Program-made: the position numbers and the translations under genes
Assembly: GCA_963921825.1 (NCBI GenBank)
Contig: OY997593.1
Location: 38,455,111 to 38,519,110, forward strand
From: Erodium maritimum
Taxonomy: Eukaryota; Streptophyta; Magnoliopsida; Geraniales; Geraniaceae
DNA length: 64,000 nt
Direction: 5' to 3'
Shown here: piece after piece, positions 10,974 through 22,305 of the stretch
Position numbering within the stretch: the first letter of the stretch is position 1
Layout: each line of letters opens with the position of its first letter
The notes under the pieces: model-generated
Database searches by the model: none
What the model saw: only the letters and a program-made list of their open reading frames with translations
Told to the model about the DNA's origin: nothing

Positions 10974-12235
10974 TGACACGCCCCAAATCCGGTTTTGACC
11001 GGACTCGATACGTGAACTTAAAGAAATAGTAAATAAAGTAATTTCAATAGTTATAAGGTTTAAAAGTTAAACTCTGAAATCCAAAACTCCAATAAAATGA
11101 GTCAACAGCTCACAAAATACTGTAAATAAAGGCTCGGATCAAAATGACAGTACGTCTCTAGACAAGCTAGCCTAGGACCTCGCTAGCTCCCAAGCATCGA
11201 GCATCCAGCTAGTAGAAATCCCGCTCAGGACCTGAAAAAAAACAAGGTAAGGGGTGAGCTTTCGCTTAGTAGAAAAAGTAGTTAAGGTGATGAACATCAG
11301 TTCACCACCACGAGTAACCGTCCAATTAGAGCATACTAGTAAAGCATAACTATCAACAACGGCCACTAGACAAGTACCAACCATCAACCACTCTAGCAAG
11401 ACCGCAGTCACATATGAAACCACGCACATAGCCAACCAGCACGCACATAACACACAGCAGAACAACACATAACTTAGTACAATTGTTCCCAACATCACCG
11501 GCTATCGCAGTCCATCTCATTTATATCGTACCGGAACACGAAGCATCGGTCTCGACATCTTCCCGTCACGTAGACTCGGGGTAACATCCCAGACCGGAAA
11601 TCCCTCAGTCGGACGTCTTCCAGTCACATAGAATCGGGGCCTCGTGCATACTGGACCGGCACATACCTCGGTCGTACACCTTCCCAGACCACATAGCATC
11701 GGGGTAATGGTTAAACCGTCCTCGTCCTCGATACTCTATACTGGCATACTCTCTTAGTGTAGGTATCATACCGGACCCACCTCCTCTTGGAACACACATC
11801 AAGAGAATAACACGCATCACAATGCCATATTTCGAACACGGTATACCAACCGAGCCAACTCACCATAACACACAAAATCGGTCTATCACTCACCCGATCA
11901 TATAACAACCAAGGATTCATATCATATCAAACACGGCACACTTGCCCACACATAGTCACAACATGCTACACCGAGTATATCTTAACATGATTCTTAATCT
12001 TATCGACACTAAGTCACACAACATGCATCTCAAACATAGATCATGGCATCACAATCAACACGCAACCTAAGGCTCGACATGGCCATTCTACCAGCACGAC
12101 AATTTCCCAAGGATTGAAAGCGACTAATCTAGTGAATCACATCCTACATACAAACTAAGACTCGTCCGGTTATTATGTAATTGAAAGCGGTTATTCTAGT
12201 GAATCGCGTCCTATATGCGAACTAGGACCTTTCCG

Positions 12236-12275
<40 letters not shown>

Positions 12276-12870
12276 TAAAAGCATACTAGTAACTTTCCGC
12301 AATTAAACCGGTATTCGCTACTTTCCTTACCTCAAAAGTAAACAGATCTCAACTCCTAGCTGCTGACGTCCTGCTCGCTTCCCCCTCCACTTCACGATGT
12401 CCTCCGGTCTCTTCCTCCGTCGATCTCGGGTCCGAAGCCTTGGATCACAATTAAATACCCGAATCAATACTAATTCAGTTGCGCTAAGAACGAGAAACAA
12501 CTAAATTAAGCCCGAAAGTCCAACATAGGCTAAAAGGAAAATGGGCCGAAACGAGGCCCAATTCGGATGGCCCACTGCCCCGGAATCCGACCCGGCCCGT
12601 GCAGCATACCGGCCCGGTACCCGAACTGACCCACGCCACAGACCGGCCCAGAACCAGACCCGGCGTGTGCCACAGACCGGCCCGGAACCAGACACGGTCC
12701 GCGCAGCGTTCCGTGCCGGGACCTGGCCCGTTCCGTGACGCATTCCGTGCCAGAACCTGGCCTGTTCCGTGCCGGAACTTGGCCCTCTCCTTGCTCTGTT
12801 CCGTGCCAGACCAGAGCAGACTCTCTTCTTCTTCCCCAACTCGTTTTCCACGAAAATCAACCACAAAACA
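10974..12870 (-). mobile_element. Solo LTR G (Ty3/gypsy, minus strand)
   Basis: On the minus strand this LTR of about 1.9 kb runs from TGTTTTGTGG (12870) to GGGGCGTGTCA (10974). The flanks ACATT (10969-10973) and CCATT (12871-12875) match at four of five bases, so a slightly mutated target duplication is likely. Reading on the minus strand, the order is the same as in LTRs A and B: GC-rich leader with GGCCCG-type repeats (12800-12540), TATTTAA (12457-12451), exon-like block with ACGTCAGCAGCTAGGA, donor GAG/GTAAGG (12331/12330), minisatellites, acceptor TTTTTTCAG (ending 11232) and tail. It carries an 83-85-bp tandem unit (11539-11710), a 65-bp duplication (12110-12240) and a (TTA)n run. Confidence 0.75.
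12238..12273. repeat. (TTA)n microsatellite
   Basis: About twelve uninterrupted ATT/TTA triplets lie inside the putative second intron of LTR G. Confidence 0.95.
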
Positions 12871-12875
12871 CCATT

Positions 12876-13002
12876 GATGAACTCTTAGAACTTCAAAATA
12901 GACCCAATAACCTCCAATCCTTCAACACCATCAATGGGTCTCATCAAAACTACTCAACAATCTGCTTGGGGTCTCATTGCTAAAGACCACAGTGGCACAA
13001 TC
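12876..13002 (+). pseudogene. LINE RNase H-like domain, part 1
   Basis: The frame ending at 13002 reads SAWGLIAKDHSGTI, the start of a plant RNase H-like (RVT_3) domain of the type found at the C terminus of plant LINE ORF2 proteins. It is cut by copia E1 after the 5-bp duplication CAATC and continues in frame at 21835. Upstream of about 12900 the frame is unclear and contains a stop, and LTR G lies immediately to the left. Confidence 0.6.
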
Positions 13003-14757
13003 TGTTAGCATTTATGCCCGTAGCCCAATCGTAAATGTCCAAATGTAAATATCATCGTTGGCAATATAACAAAGCGACTTTTGATATTACTTAAGTGTTG
13101 GAGTAATATGTCGTGTGTGTTTCCGATCTATGCCCATGATGCGAATAGAACCATAGATCAGGATGGATCACACTCGACGGGGTCCCTAGTCAATAGTCTT
13201 CGCTAGAAGCGACTAGTATGAAAGATGACTCTTGATGGCTTACGTTCTATTGGTCATTGGAGAGGTTTCCGGAGTCTGATCATAGACATCATGTGTGGGA
13301 CATGATGTTGGACGACCCGACCTGAATATGTTCCATAGATTAAGTCATGAACATGTTCAGAGTCGTTGCTTGTCAGGTATCCTTAGACCGAGGAGTCTAT
13401 ATGATTGCTATGCAGTAAACAACCAAGTTTGACCTGAAAGCCCAACGTTGCACCGTGACTGGGCTTCCATAACGGCCAGGATTGACTTGGGGAATGACTG
13501 CATGAGTGACATGATAGGCAGCTAAGGGATGTATCCATCATACTGCGGTATGGGAAAGATATCTAGTTCACGGCCGCTTGATCGAGAGTGACTTACGGGA
13601 AAAGCATGGCCATGCGCATGATATGGGATATCATAAGGGTCAGTCATCTCACACATCAAGGAACAGTGATTGAGGATAAGAAGGATGACGGCTCTATGCC
13701 TTATCTCAATCAGGATATCAGTGATAAGGGATAATGACAAGGACAGCTGAAAGGTCAGAATCGACAGGGGGCGATTCGTTATGCAGGGTCGGGCGATACT
13801 GAGTCTCGTCAGTCGCCACATTAGTAATATCAAGTAAAATGGGATTTTACGTTGATCTTACCGACATGCATAGACCTAAGGGTCACACCATAAGTTTGTA
13901 ACTCGATAAGAACGCAAGTGGATTGGCTTGGAGGGAGTCGTGTCGGGTATTGTCATAGTGGACGGGCTAGCATGGTGGGATCGGTATGAGCTCTCTTGGA
14001 GAGGGCCATGACCGGCCCACATGGGCTAGGCCCAACAAGAACCAAAGGTCAAAGGTTGACTAAGTGGGTTGGACCCACTTTCCACTAGTTAATAAACTAG
14101 CTTAGTTTATTAAGTCTACCATGCAAACTAGCATGGACACTTGGCAACTTGATGTAGATTAAGTGAGGTGACCTCTTCCACTTAAGTCTACATGCAAGGG
14201 GTGTTGGCAAGACACAACATGCAAATAAGAGAAGAAAATTTCAGCACAAATTGTTCTACTCTCCCATCTTTGAAAACTCCTCCAAGAAGCTCCAAGTTCC
14301 ATTGTTGCATGTTCTTGAGTTAACAAACTCAAGAAATACATTGGCTTTGATTCCTTTAATGATACGTAGGCGTCCAAGGGGCTCAAGCCATTCAAAGTTT
14401 GGTGTTATTGAACCAATTTCGAACAAGTAGAGGGTGCTGATTTTCAGCACAGTTTTGTCCGACCAGTCACTTTCAAGAGCTCGATCGGAGGTTCATCCAA
14501 TGTCCGATGAAGCTTATTTTTGGAGTGCACGTTCTATACATATGGGTCTTCAATTTGACCAAAGGTATTTGAATTTCAACGGTTCGTTTGCGAGATACAC
14601 GAGCTGCAAGATGAGGCACTTGCAAAGGTGATGTGCTCAAACCTTTGCTGAATTTTTATACTTGTTTTTCATATTTGGTAGATTCATCTCGATTGATTCG
14701 TGATTAATATTCCGCTGCATTTTGTGTTTAACATGTCCACGACATCGAGACCCAACA
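13003..14757 (+). repeat. 5' LTR of copia E1
   Basis: Starts TGTTAGCATT and ends CGAGACCCAACA, directly before the primer-binding site. The sequence matches the 3' LTR (20043-21829) almost base for base, apart from the altered 3' end of that copy. Confidence 0.95.
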
Positions 14758-14758
14758 G

Positions 14759-14770
14759 TGGTATCAGAGC
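14759..14770 (+). promoter_or_regulatory. Primer-binding site of E1
   Basis: TGGTATCAGAGC lies one base after the LTR. It is complementary to the 3' end of plant initiator tRNA-Met, the usual minus-strand primer of Ty1/copia and many Ty3/gypsy elements. Confidence 0.95.
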
Positions 14771-16374
14771 TTGGCTACCAACGGTAAAAACAAGAGCTGA
14801 AAATTTTGTGGTGCTTGCTGGTTTTTTATTTAAAGTGCTTGAAAATGCATTTTAGCTTCTTAATTTCATGTTTTTGCATATATGGGTGTATGCTTGATTG
14901 ATAGCATGATTTAATTTCTTGCATGTGGGTTTTATGCATGAAATTGGTGATTTTCGAAATAAAATCAAATCTGATTTTTTCGGACAAAGTTTAATTTTCG
15001 GGGTCACGAGACCGGGACTCTCGGGGAGCCGATCCCGTGATCGGATGGGGCTCCTTTGGACGGAGCTAGGCCGAGTCATGATTATTGGATAGTCGGAACG
15101 CCGGGGCTAAACCATTTGGGGAATTGTGACGAGTTTGGAACCGTCATGATGAACCACAAAATTAAACGTTTGGAAAATTCATTTTTGAAACCGGTTTCGA
15201 TAAACCGTGTAATAATTTTTCGAAACTTGGAAGCTAATTAAAATCAATCATATCTCGCTGTTTGTTAACACGCTGTTTGATAACATGCTGTATGATGTGA
15301 TGATTATGCATGGTGCACGTTATTAAGCCCCGGGTAGTTTTATCGCTTTTCTCGGACTGCGTGCCGATAGTGTTAGCGTGTAACTATTCTTTTAAAGGTG
15401 TGATCGTCGTACCACTTGTTTGTAATAATTATTATCTCCCGACCTGCGAGTCGTGTATTTTATTGTAACCGCTATTGCCGGCTTGGACACGAAGAAGCTC
15501 AAGAGGCGAGTGGGAGACCGCATGAAACGGCTTGGAGTAGATGGACGTCAAGAGGCGAGTGGGAGGCCCACGTCGTCGGCTCGAAGTCAAGATTTCTCAA
15601 GACCGGGTTGGGAATATTTTAGGGGGCTTTGACATGCACGTCTTTATGCTTGATTCTTGGTTTAAATTATGCATGATTGTATGGTTAGAATGCATGCTTA
15701 GATTTAAACTTTCAAGCAAATCACCTCACATGCAAAGATAAAATTGGCTTTAGATCGTTTGTTAGGAGCCCTTGAACCGTCTTTGCATTGGATGTAGTAG
15801 ACGGGTTCGAAGGAAGAATTACATTGGATGTAATTGGAGAAGTCATTACATTTGGAATGTAGTTGACGTTCTCGTCGCATCAATGATGTGCCAAAAGTTC
15901 AAACACGACAAGACAAGTAAAAACGGGTCATGTCAGATACCTCCCAATTTATCGACAACTTCCTACTTCATCGACCTATGGGTGTCGTGCGCCTTCGCGG
16001 AGCATCCATGGGAAGGCGTTGTAGCAAGTTTGGTCAGCATATGTGGGTGTCGTGCGTCTTAGCGGAGCACCTGCATAGTGACAGGCCATAGTTGAAAATT
16101 GGTGGACCCGACTACGATTCTGAGCTAGGGTATCAGATAGGGTAAGCCGTGTACTTAAAGTACATACCCTAGCCAAGAGTCACATTGGATGTGATCGGAT
16201 GGAGTCTGGCCTACATAGCTCGATTGAGTGGTGAGCCTCTGTTCAGCTCGATCGAGTGAATCAAGGTTCTTGGTTCACGATTATATAGGTTTAGAATCGA
16301 CCGTCAGTGTTTGAACTCGATCTTCATAATTTATTCAGCTTACTGAATAAATTCACTTTGTCGTGTGGATCAAA

Positions 16375-16970
16375 ATGGCTAACACATCAGCGAACGACGA
16401 TAGTTTGTCATTGAAAACCATACTTGATCGGGTCAAGCTTGATGGGACAAACTATCTGGACTGGTACAGAGTTTTGAGGATGGTCCTCAAATTCTAAACG
16501 CAAAGGACATATCCTTGATAAGGCTATCCCTTATGTCCAGAAAATGAAGGGGAATCTCGAACATCTTAATTGACTGGGTCTTAAGATAGTGTCGGAGATA
16601 GCAACAGACATGGGTCTGCGCTCGCTTCCTCGTGTGTTTGATGAGTTCATCGTGAGCTATCATATGCACGATATGGATAAGACCAAGTCAGAGTTACATG
16701 GCAAGTTTGTAACTGCTGAGAAGAATATCAGGGATCTAGGATCCAAGGATATTCTGATGATCAGAAAGGGATCCAGTTTCGGGAGGGAAACTGGTAGTGG
16801 CAAGGGCACGACCTTGTGCACTTGGCAAGAAAGATGAGACACTTGATCGCTCCTAACCCTTCAAGGACCGGGGATCCTCAAGGAAGGCTAAGGAGGATGA
16901 GATTGTCTGCTTCTACTGCTAGAAGCCTGATCATTGGATTCAGAATTGCGGGAAAAAACCAGGATGATCT
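16375..16970 (+). pseudogene. gag: copia E1 gag, broken
   Basis: Gag begins at ATG 16375 and reads 40 codons, including SLSLKTILDRVKLDGTNYL, a typical copia Gag start. A TAA then ends it at 16498. A second open segment (16589-16837) covers later Gag. A CCHC zinc knuckle follows at 16908-16949 (C-x2-C-x4-H-x4-C). It is intact in its metal ligands but has a TAG just after the second cysteine. Compared with usual copia Gag the middle part is short, so an internal deletion is likely. Gag would form the particle and package RNA. Confidence 0.8.
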
Positions 16971-17289
16971 AAAGAATGGCAGTAGGACTGCACCATCTTT
17001 AGGTATTAACCTAATCGAGCTACATCTCGCTACTTCCAAAGATTCATGGGTATTGGATACCAAGGGTGAATCTCACATACGCACTAACGTGTAGTGGTTG
17101 GAAGGTAGGAGATGATTGGAGAAGAACAAATTGGACCTCAGAGTGGACAACAAGTAAGGGTTGTAGCGACTGCTGTAAGATCCATGGGTCTTCATCATCC
17201 AAATAGCCTTGTTGTGTTTTGAACAACATATTGCATACCTATTAGGATCATTATATCTGTATCCGTGTTAGACACCGAAGGATATAATA

Positions 17290-18330
17290 TGGATATTGGA
17301 AATTTTATTTTCATTATTCTATGCAATAATATGTTTAAACAAACATGGTTGGAGGATTGTACATATTGGATATGGTGACAATGCCTCAAGCTCTATTTAT
17401 AAGGTTGATACCAAAAGGTCTAAATCCGATAATTTAGACCATACTCTGTTAAGGCACTGTCATTTAGGTCTCATAATCAAGAAACGCATATCAGCACTTC
17501 ACAAGTGCGGACATTGAGGTCCATTCGAATTTCATTCGAATAATAAATGCAAGGCTTGTTTGTTGAGCAGAATGACTAAAGCGCCCTTCATCGATCGCGG
17601 TGAAAGGGCGGGTAAATTATTGGGGTGATACACTCGGATGTGTGTCGACCAATAAGTTCGCTTGCCAAGAGGGATTTTAGCTACCTTATCACATTTACTG
17701 ATGGTTGCAGTAAATATGATTATGTCTATTCGATAAGACATAAGTCTAAAACTTTTGATAAATTCAAAGAGTTCAAGACTAAAGTACAAAACCAGCTCAA
17801 GAAAAGTATTAAGGCTCTTCGATTGGATCGAATGGGAGAATACTTAACTACAGAGTTTTAGATCATCTAAAAGAGAATGGGATCCTTCGGAATGGACTCC
17901 TCCCGGGACACCGTAGTTGAGAGGTGTAGCCGAACGGAGAAATCAGACATTGTTGGACAATGGTCTGATCCATGGTCAGTTGGACTGATCTCCCTATCTC
18001 TTACTGGGGTTATGCTCTAGAGAGGGCCGTATTCATTTTGAATCGGGCTCCGACGAAGGCTGTGGAAGGGACACCATTTGAGAAATGGCATGGGAGGAAG
18101 CCCGTTTTGTCCTTCCTAAAGATTTGGGGTTTCGAGGCTTATGTGAAGCGGTTAGTTTACAGTAAGCTCGAAGCAAGATCTAAGAAATGCAGCTTCGTAG
18201 GGTATCCCAAGGAAACAAGGGGATACTACTTCTTCAAACCAAGTGAGAACATGGTGTTCGTCACTCGGATGGGGTCTTTGTGCAAAGGGAGTTTGTTTTC
18301 AAAGACGTCAGTGGGAGGGATGTACATCTA
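17290..18330 (+). pseudogene. pol: copia E1 GAG-pre-integrase and integrase, broken
   Basis: The segment 17330-17620 resembles the GAG-pre-integrase domain, with the HCHLG and CKAC pattern. An open segment at 17625-17861 holds the integrase core beginning IHSDVCRPISS, then TFTDG, then RLDRMGEY. In the family this last motif carries the second catalytic aspartate and is flanked by Ser and Gly, so these flanking positions have changed. A further open segment (17972-18331) continues the C-terminal part of integrase. Several stops and frameshifts separate the parts. Confidence 0.8.
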
Positions 18331-18499
18331 GAAGGAGTTCAAGATGGTACAGGTGTCTCTGAACCACATGACAACCCAGTAGAAGAGCCTAAAGTGGTCG
18401 TAGAGCAGGAACCAATTCCTGTAACAATTCTTGAAGGTCCAAGGCAATTTGGAAGGATTAGCCACCCACCTTCGAGATATGGTTGTCTTGTATCTGGAG

Positions 18500-19999
18500 G
18501 TGACAGTGAGATAATGGTGGATCATGAGGATCCAGCCACCTTTTCAGAAAGCCATGGATGGGTCCGACTCCGAGTTATGGCTGGGAGCCATGAGGGAGGA
18601 AATGCAATCCATGTCGGATAACCAAGTCTGGGAACTGGTTGATCTCATCGATGGTATGAGATCCATCGGATGCACATGGATCTTCAAGGTGAAGATGGAC
18701 ATGGATGGCAACCCTCTGACCTACAAAGCATGACTGGTTGCAAAAGGTTATAGACAAATCCAAGGGATTGACTATGAGGAAACCTTCTCACCAGTGGCTA
18801 TGGTCAAATCTATCTAGATTCTTCTTGACATAGTCTCGTATCTTGATTACCAGATATGGCAAGTGGATGTCAAAACCGCTTTTAAACGAGGATTTGACTG
18901 AGGACGTTTTATGTCTCAGCCCGAAAGGTTTGACGATACGAAGAATAAGGGATAGATTTATAAGTTGTTAAAATCAATTTGTGGATTGAAACAAGCTTCT
19001 CGGAGTTGGAATCTTAGTTTTGATGAAGCTGTGATTGGATTCGACTTTGTCAAGAACGAAGATGACCCTTGCGTTTATAAGAAGGCTAGTGGGAGTAAGA
19101 TTTCCTTTCTGGTGCTTTATGTCGATGACATACTATTTATCGGAATCGACGTCCCTGTTTTAAACGAGACCAAAAGCTTGGAGGGGACGTGTTTCGCGAT
19201 GGACTTAGGCGAGTCTGCTTATATCTTAGGGATTAAGATATATAGAGATCGCACCAAGAGGGTCTTGGGATTAAGTCAGAGCACCTATGAGAACAATGCA
19301 TTGAGTAGGTTCTCAATGCTCGATTCAAAGAAAGGATTCTTATCCGCTCGTCACGGCATTAATTTCAGCAAGACTCGGTGTCCTAAAACACCTAATGAGC
19401 TGAAAAAGGATGATGCGAATCCCATGCACCTGGGAGGGGCAGGATCGATCATATATGCATGACATATACGAGACTGGATGTCTTGTATGCCTTGTGTTGT
19501 ACCAGCAGACATCAGTCTGACCCTTGGGGAAAGATGATTCTGAACTAGTCGTTAGAGGACGCTAGTTTCCAAACAGATTAAGATGACTTTAGAAGTCAGT
19601 CAGGACATCTGTTTACGCTGATTGACGGTGCTGTCAGCTGGTAGAGCATGAAGCAAGATACCGTCGTTGAGTCCACGACAGAGGCCGAGTACATAGCGGC
19701 TGCAGGGGCAGCCAAGGAGGCTATATGGATTTGGAAATTCACGGCAGGGTTAGGCGTAATTAAAAACCCGCCTAAGCCCGGTGAACCTATTTTGCGACAA
19801 CACTAGGGCCAGTGCTCAAGCTAAAGAGCCCAGATCGCAGAACAAATCCAAACATGTACTGCAGGGATATCACTTAATCAGAGAGATTATGAACAGAGGT
19901 GATGTGAAGATCACGTATATTGCAACGGATGATATCATAGCCGACCCGTTGGCCAAAGCGCTCTCGTTACCCAAGCACGAGAGACTAATAAGGCAATGA
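18500..19999 (+). pseudogene. pol: copia E1 reverse transcriptase and RNase H, broken
   Basis: Reverse transcriptase starts near 18524 with LGAMREEMQSM. It passes through WIFKVKMD and QVDVKTAF and retains the catalytic YVDD (19118-19129) in an open segment, 18965-19462. RNase H follows, with ESTTEAEYIA near 19670 and the closing segment 19781-19999 (CDNTRASAQA to LAKAL). At least five stops or frameshifts break the frame between 18620 and 19780. The catalytic box of RT is intact but could not be made as one protein. Confidence 0.85.
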
Positions 20000-20027
20000 G
20001 ATTATATTAGAATTTAGATTGGAGCTA

Positions 20028-20042
20028 GGGCAAGTGGGAGAT
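20028..20042 (+). promoter_or_regulatory. Polypurine tract of E1
   Basis: GGGCAAGTGGGAG lies directly before the 3' LTR and would prime plus-strand synthesis. Confidence 0.85.
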
Positions 20043-21829
20043 TGTTAGCATTTATGCCCGTAGCCCAATCGTAAATGTCCAAATGTAAATATCATCGTTG
20101 GCAATATAACAAAGCGGCTTTTGATATTACTTAAGTGTTGGAGTAATATGTCGTGTGTGTTTCCGATCTATGCCCACGATGCAAATAGAACCATAGATCA
20201 GGATGGATCACACTCGACGGGGTCCCTAGTCAATAGTCTTCGCTAGAAGCGACTAGTATGAAAGATGACTCTTGAAGGCTTACGTTCTATTGGTCATTGG
20301 AAAGGTTTCCATAGTCTGATCATAGACATCATGTGTGGGACATGATGTTGGACGACCCGACCTGAATATGTTCCATAGATTAAGTCATGAACATGTTCAG
20401 AGTCGTTGCTTGTCAGGTATCCTTAGACCGAGGAGTCTATATGATTGCTATGCAGTAAACAACCAAGTTTGACCTGAAAGCCCAACGTTGCACCGTGACT
20501 GGCTTCCATAACGGCCATGATTGGCTTGGGGAATGACTGCATGAGTGACATGATAGGCGGCTAAGGGATGTATCCATCATACTGCGGTATGGAAAAGATA
20601 TCTAGTTCACGGCCGCTTGATCGAGAGTGACTGACGGGAAAAGCACGGCCATGCGCATGATATGGGATATCATAAGGGTCAGTCATCTCACATATCAAGG
20701 AACAGTGATTGAGGATAAGAAGGATGACGGCTCTATGCCTTATCTCAATCAGGATATCAGTGATAAGGGATAATGACAAGGACGGCTGAAAGGTCAGAAT
20801 CGACAGGGGGCGATTCGTTATGTAGGGTCGGGCGATACTGAGTCTCGTCAGTCGCCACATTAGTAATATCAAGTAAAATGGGATTTTACGTTGATCTTAC
20901 CGACATGCATAGATCTAAGGGTCACACCATAAGTTTGTAACTCGATAAGAACGCAAGTGGATTGGCTTGGAGGGAGTCGTGTCGGGTATTGTCATAGTGG
21001 ACGGGCTAGCATGGTGGGCTCGGTATGAGCTCTCTTGGAGAGGGCCATGACCGGCCCACATGGGCTAGGCCCAACAAGAACCAAAGGTCAAAGGTTGACT
21101 AAGTGGGTTGGACCCACTTTCCACTAGTTAATAAACTAGCTTAGTTTATTAAGTCTACCATGCAAACTAGCATGGACACTTGGCAACTTGATGTAGATTA
21201 AGTGAGGTGACCTCTTCCACTTAAGTCTACATGCAAGGGGTGTTGGCAAGACACAACATGCAAATAAGAGAAGAAAATTTCAGCACAAATTGTTCTACTC
21301 TCCCATCTTTGAAAACTCCTCCAAGAAGCTCCAAGTTCCATTGTTGCATGTTCTTGAGTTAACAAACTCAAGAACTACGTTGGCTTTGATTCCCTTAAGG
21401 ATACGTAGGCGTCCAAGGGGCTCAAGCCATTCAAAGTTTGGTGTTATTGAACCAATTTCGGACAAGTAGAGGGTGCTGATTTTCAGCACAGTTTTGTCCG
21501 ACCAGTCACTTTCAAGAGCTCGATCGGAGGTTCATCCGATGTCCGATGAAACTTATTTTTGGAGTGCACGTTCTCTACATATGGGTCTTCAATCGGACCA
21601 AAGGTATTTGAATTTCAACGGTTCGTTTGCGAGATACACGAGCTGCAAGATGAGGCACTTGCAAAGGTGATGCGCTCAAACCTTTGCTGAATTTTCAGAC
21701 TTGTTTTTCATATTTGGTAGATTCATCTCGATTGATTCGTGATTAATCTTCCGCTGGCATGTCCACGACAATGGTATCGAGACCCAACACAATCTGTGTT
21801 TAACATGTCCACGACATCGAGACCCAACA
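20043..21829 (+). repeat. 3' LTR of copia E1, with altered end
   Basis: It matches the 5' LTR until about 21755. The end then differs. A first CCCAACA ends at 21789 and is followed by CAATC. Next comes a 35-bp copy of the LTR terminus (21795-21829) and a second CAATC. Confidence 0.9.
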
Positions 21830-22227
21830 CAATCCAGTTGGCCGCAAATGGTATCCTTCCGAGGATCTGGGAGCCACTGATGGTCGACGCATGTGCTCTG
21901 GCAATAGCTCTTAAAAATGCTCCAAGCCTGGGGCCAAATATCATTATTTGCTGGATGCCCGGATCCTTCTTAACCTAACAGCTAAGGACGACCCGCCGGT
22001 ATCACCCATTGGGACATCTGTTAGGGATATTCAGGAGCTTATTTCTCAATAAGAGGGGACTACCCTTCAATTTGTAAAAAGTACCACGAACAAGGCATCC
22101 CACTAGCTTGCAAGGGAGGCCCGTTCAATACCTGCTCTTTAGTGGTCAGGTTCTGTACCTGACGCACTCAAGTCTATCGTGGATTCTAATTTATAATAAA
22201 ATTTCGCAACATTCGTTCAAAAAAAAC
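21830..22227 (+). pseudogene. LINE RNase H-like domain, part 2, and 3' end
   Basis: This continues the frame broken at 13002: QLAANGILPRIWEP, then an alanine-rich helix with DACALAIALKNA. After one frameshift it continues with LDARILLNLTAKDDPPV, REARSIPAL and SVPDALKSIVDSNL, ending at two stops near 22190. The arrangement matches the RVT_3-type RNase H domain that closes many plant LINE ORF2 proteins. A short 3' tail, AATAAAATTTCGCAACATTC, then A-rich sequence (22213-22227) ends the element. Two stops and a frameshift show it is dead. An RNase H-like host gene is less likely because of the A-rich tail. Confidence 0.6.
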
Positions 22228-22305
22228 AAAATCAATATGTTAATTGTTATCATTGTAGATGCTCTAAGTGACAAACATATCGGTTACACAAAATTAAACT
22301 TCTAT

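Larger units (their letters stand above)
13003..21829 (+). mobile_element. Ty1/copia element E1, complete but inactive
   Basis: An 8.8-kb element has long direct LTRs (13003-14757 and 20043-21829), a primer-binding site, gag-pol remnants and a polypurine tract. The target duplication CAATC is at 12998-13002 and 21830-21834. I counted by eye about 30 substitutions between the LTRs over 1.75 kb, near 98% identity. Gene order gag, protease region, integrase, reverse transcriptase, RNase H is that of Ty1/copia. Every coding block is broken by stops or frameshifts. It is inserted in a LINE RNase H-like domain. Confidence 0.95.

Noticed and set aside
12484..12877. Overlapping frames on both strands with GTEQ- and GPVPE-type repeats
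   Set aside because: They come from the GGCCCG-type repeated leader of LTR G. Open frames on both strands reflect base composition.
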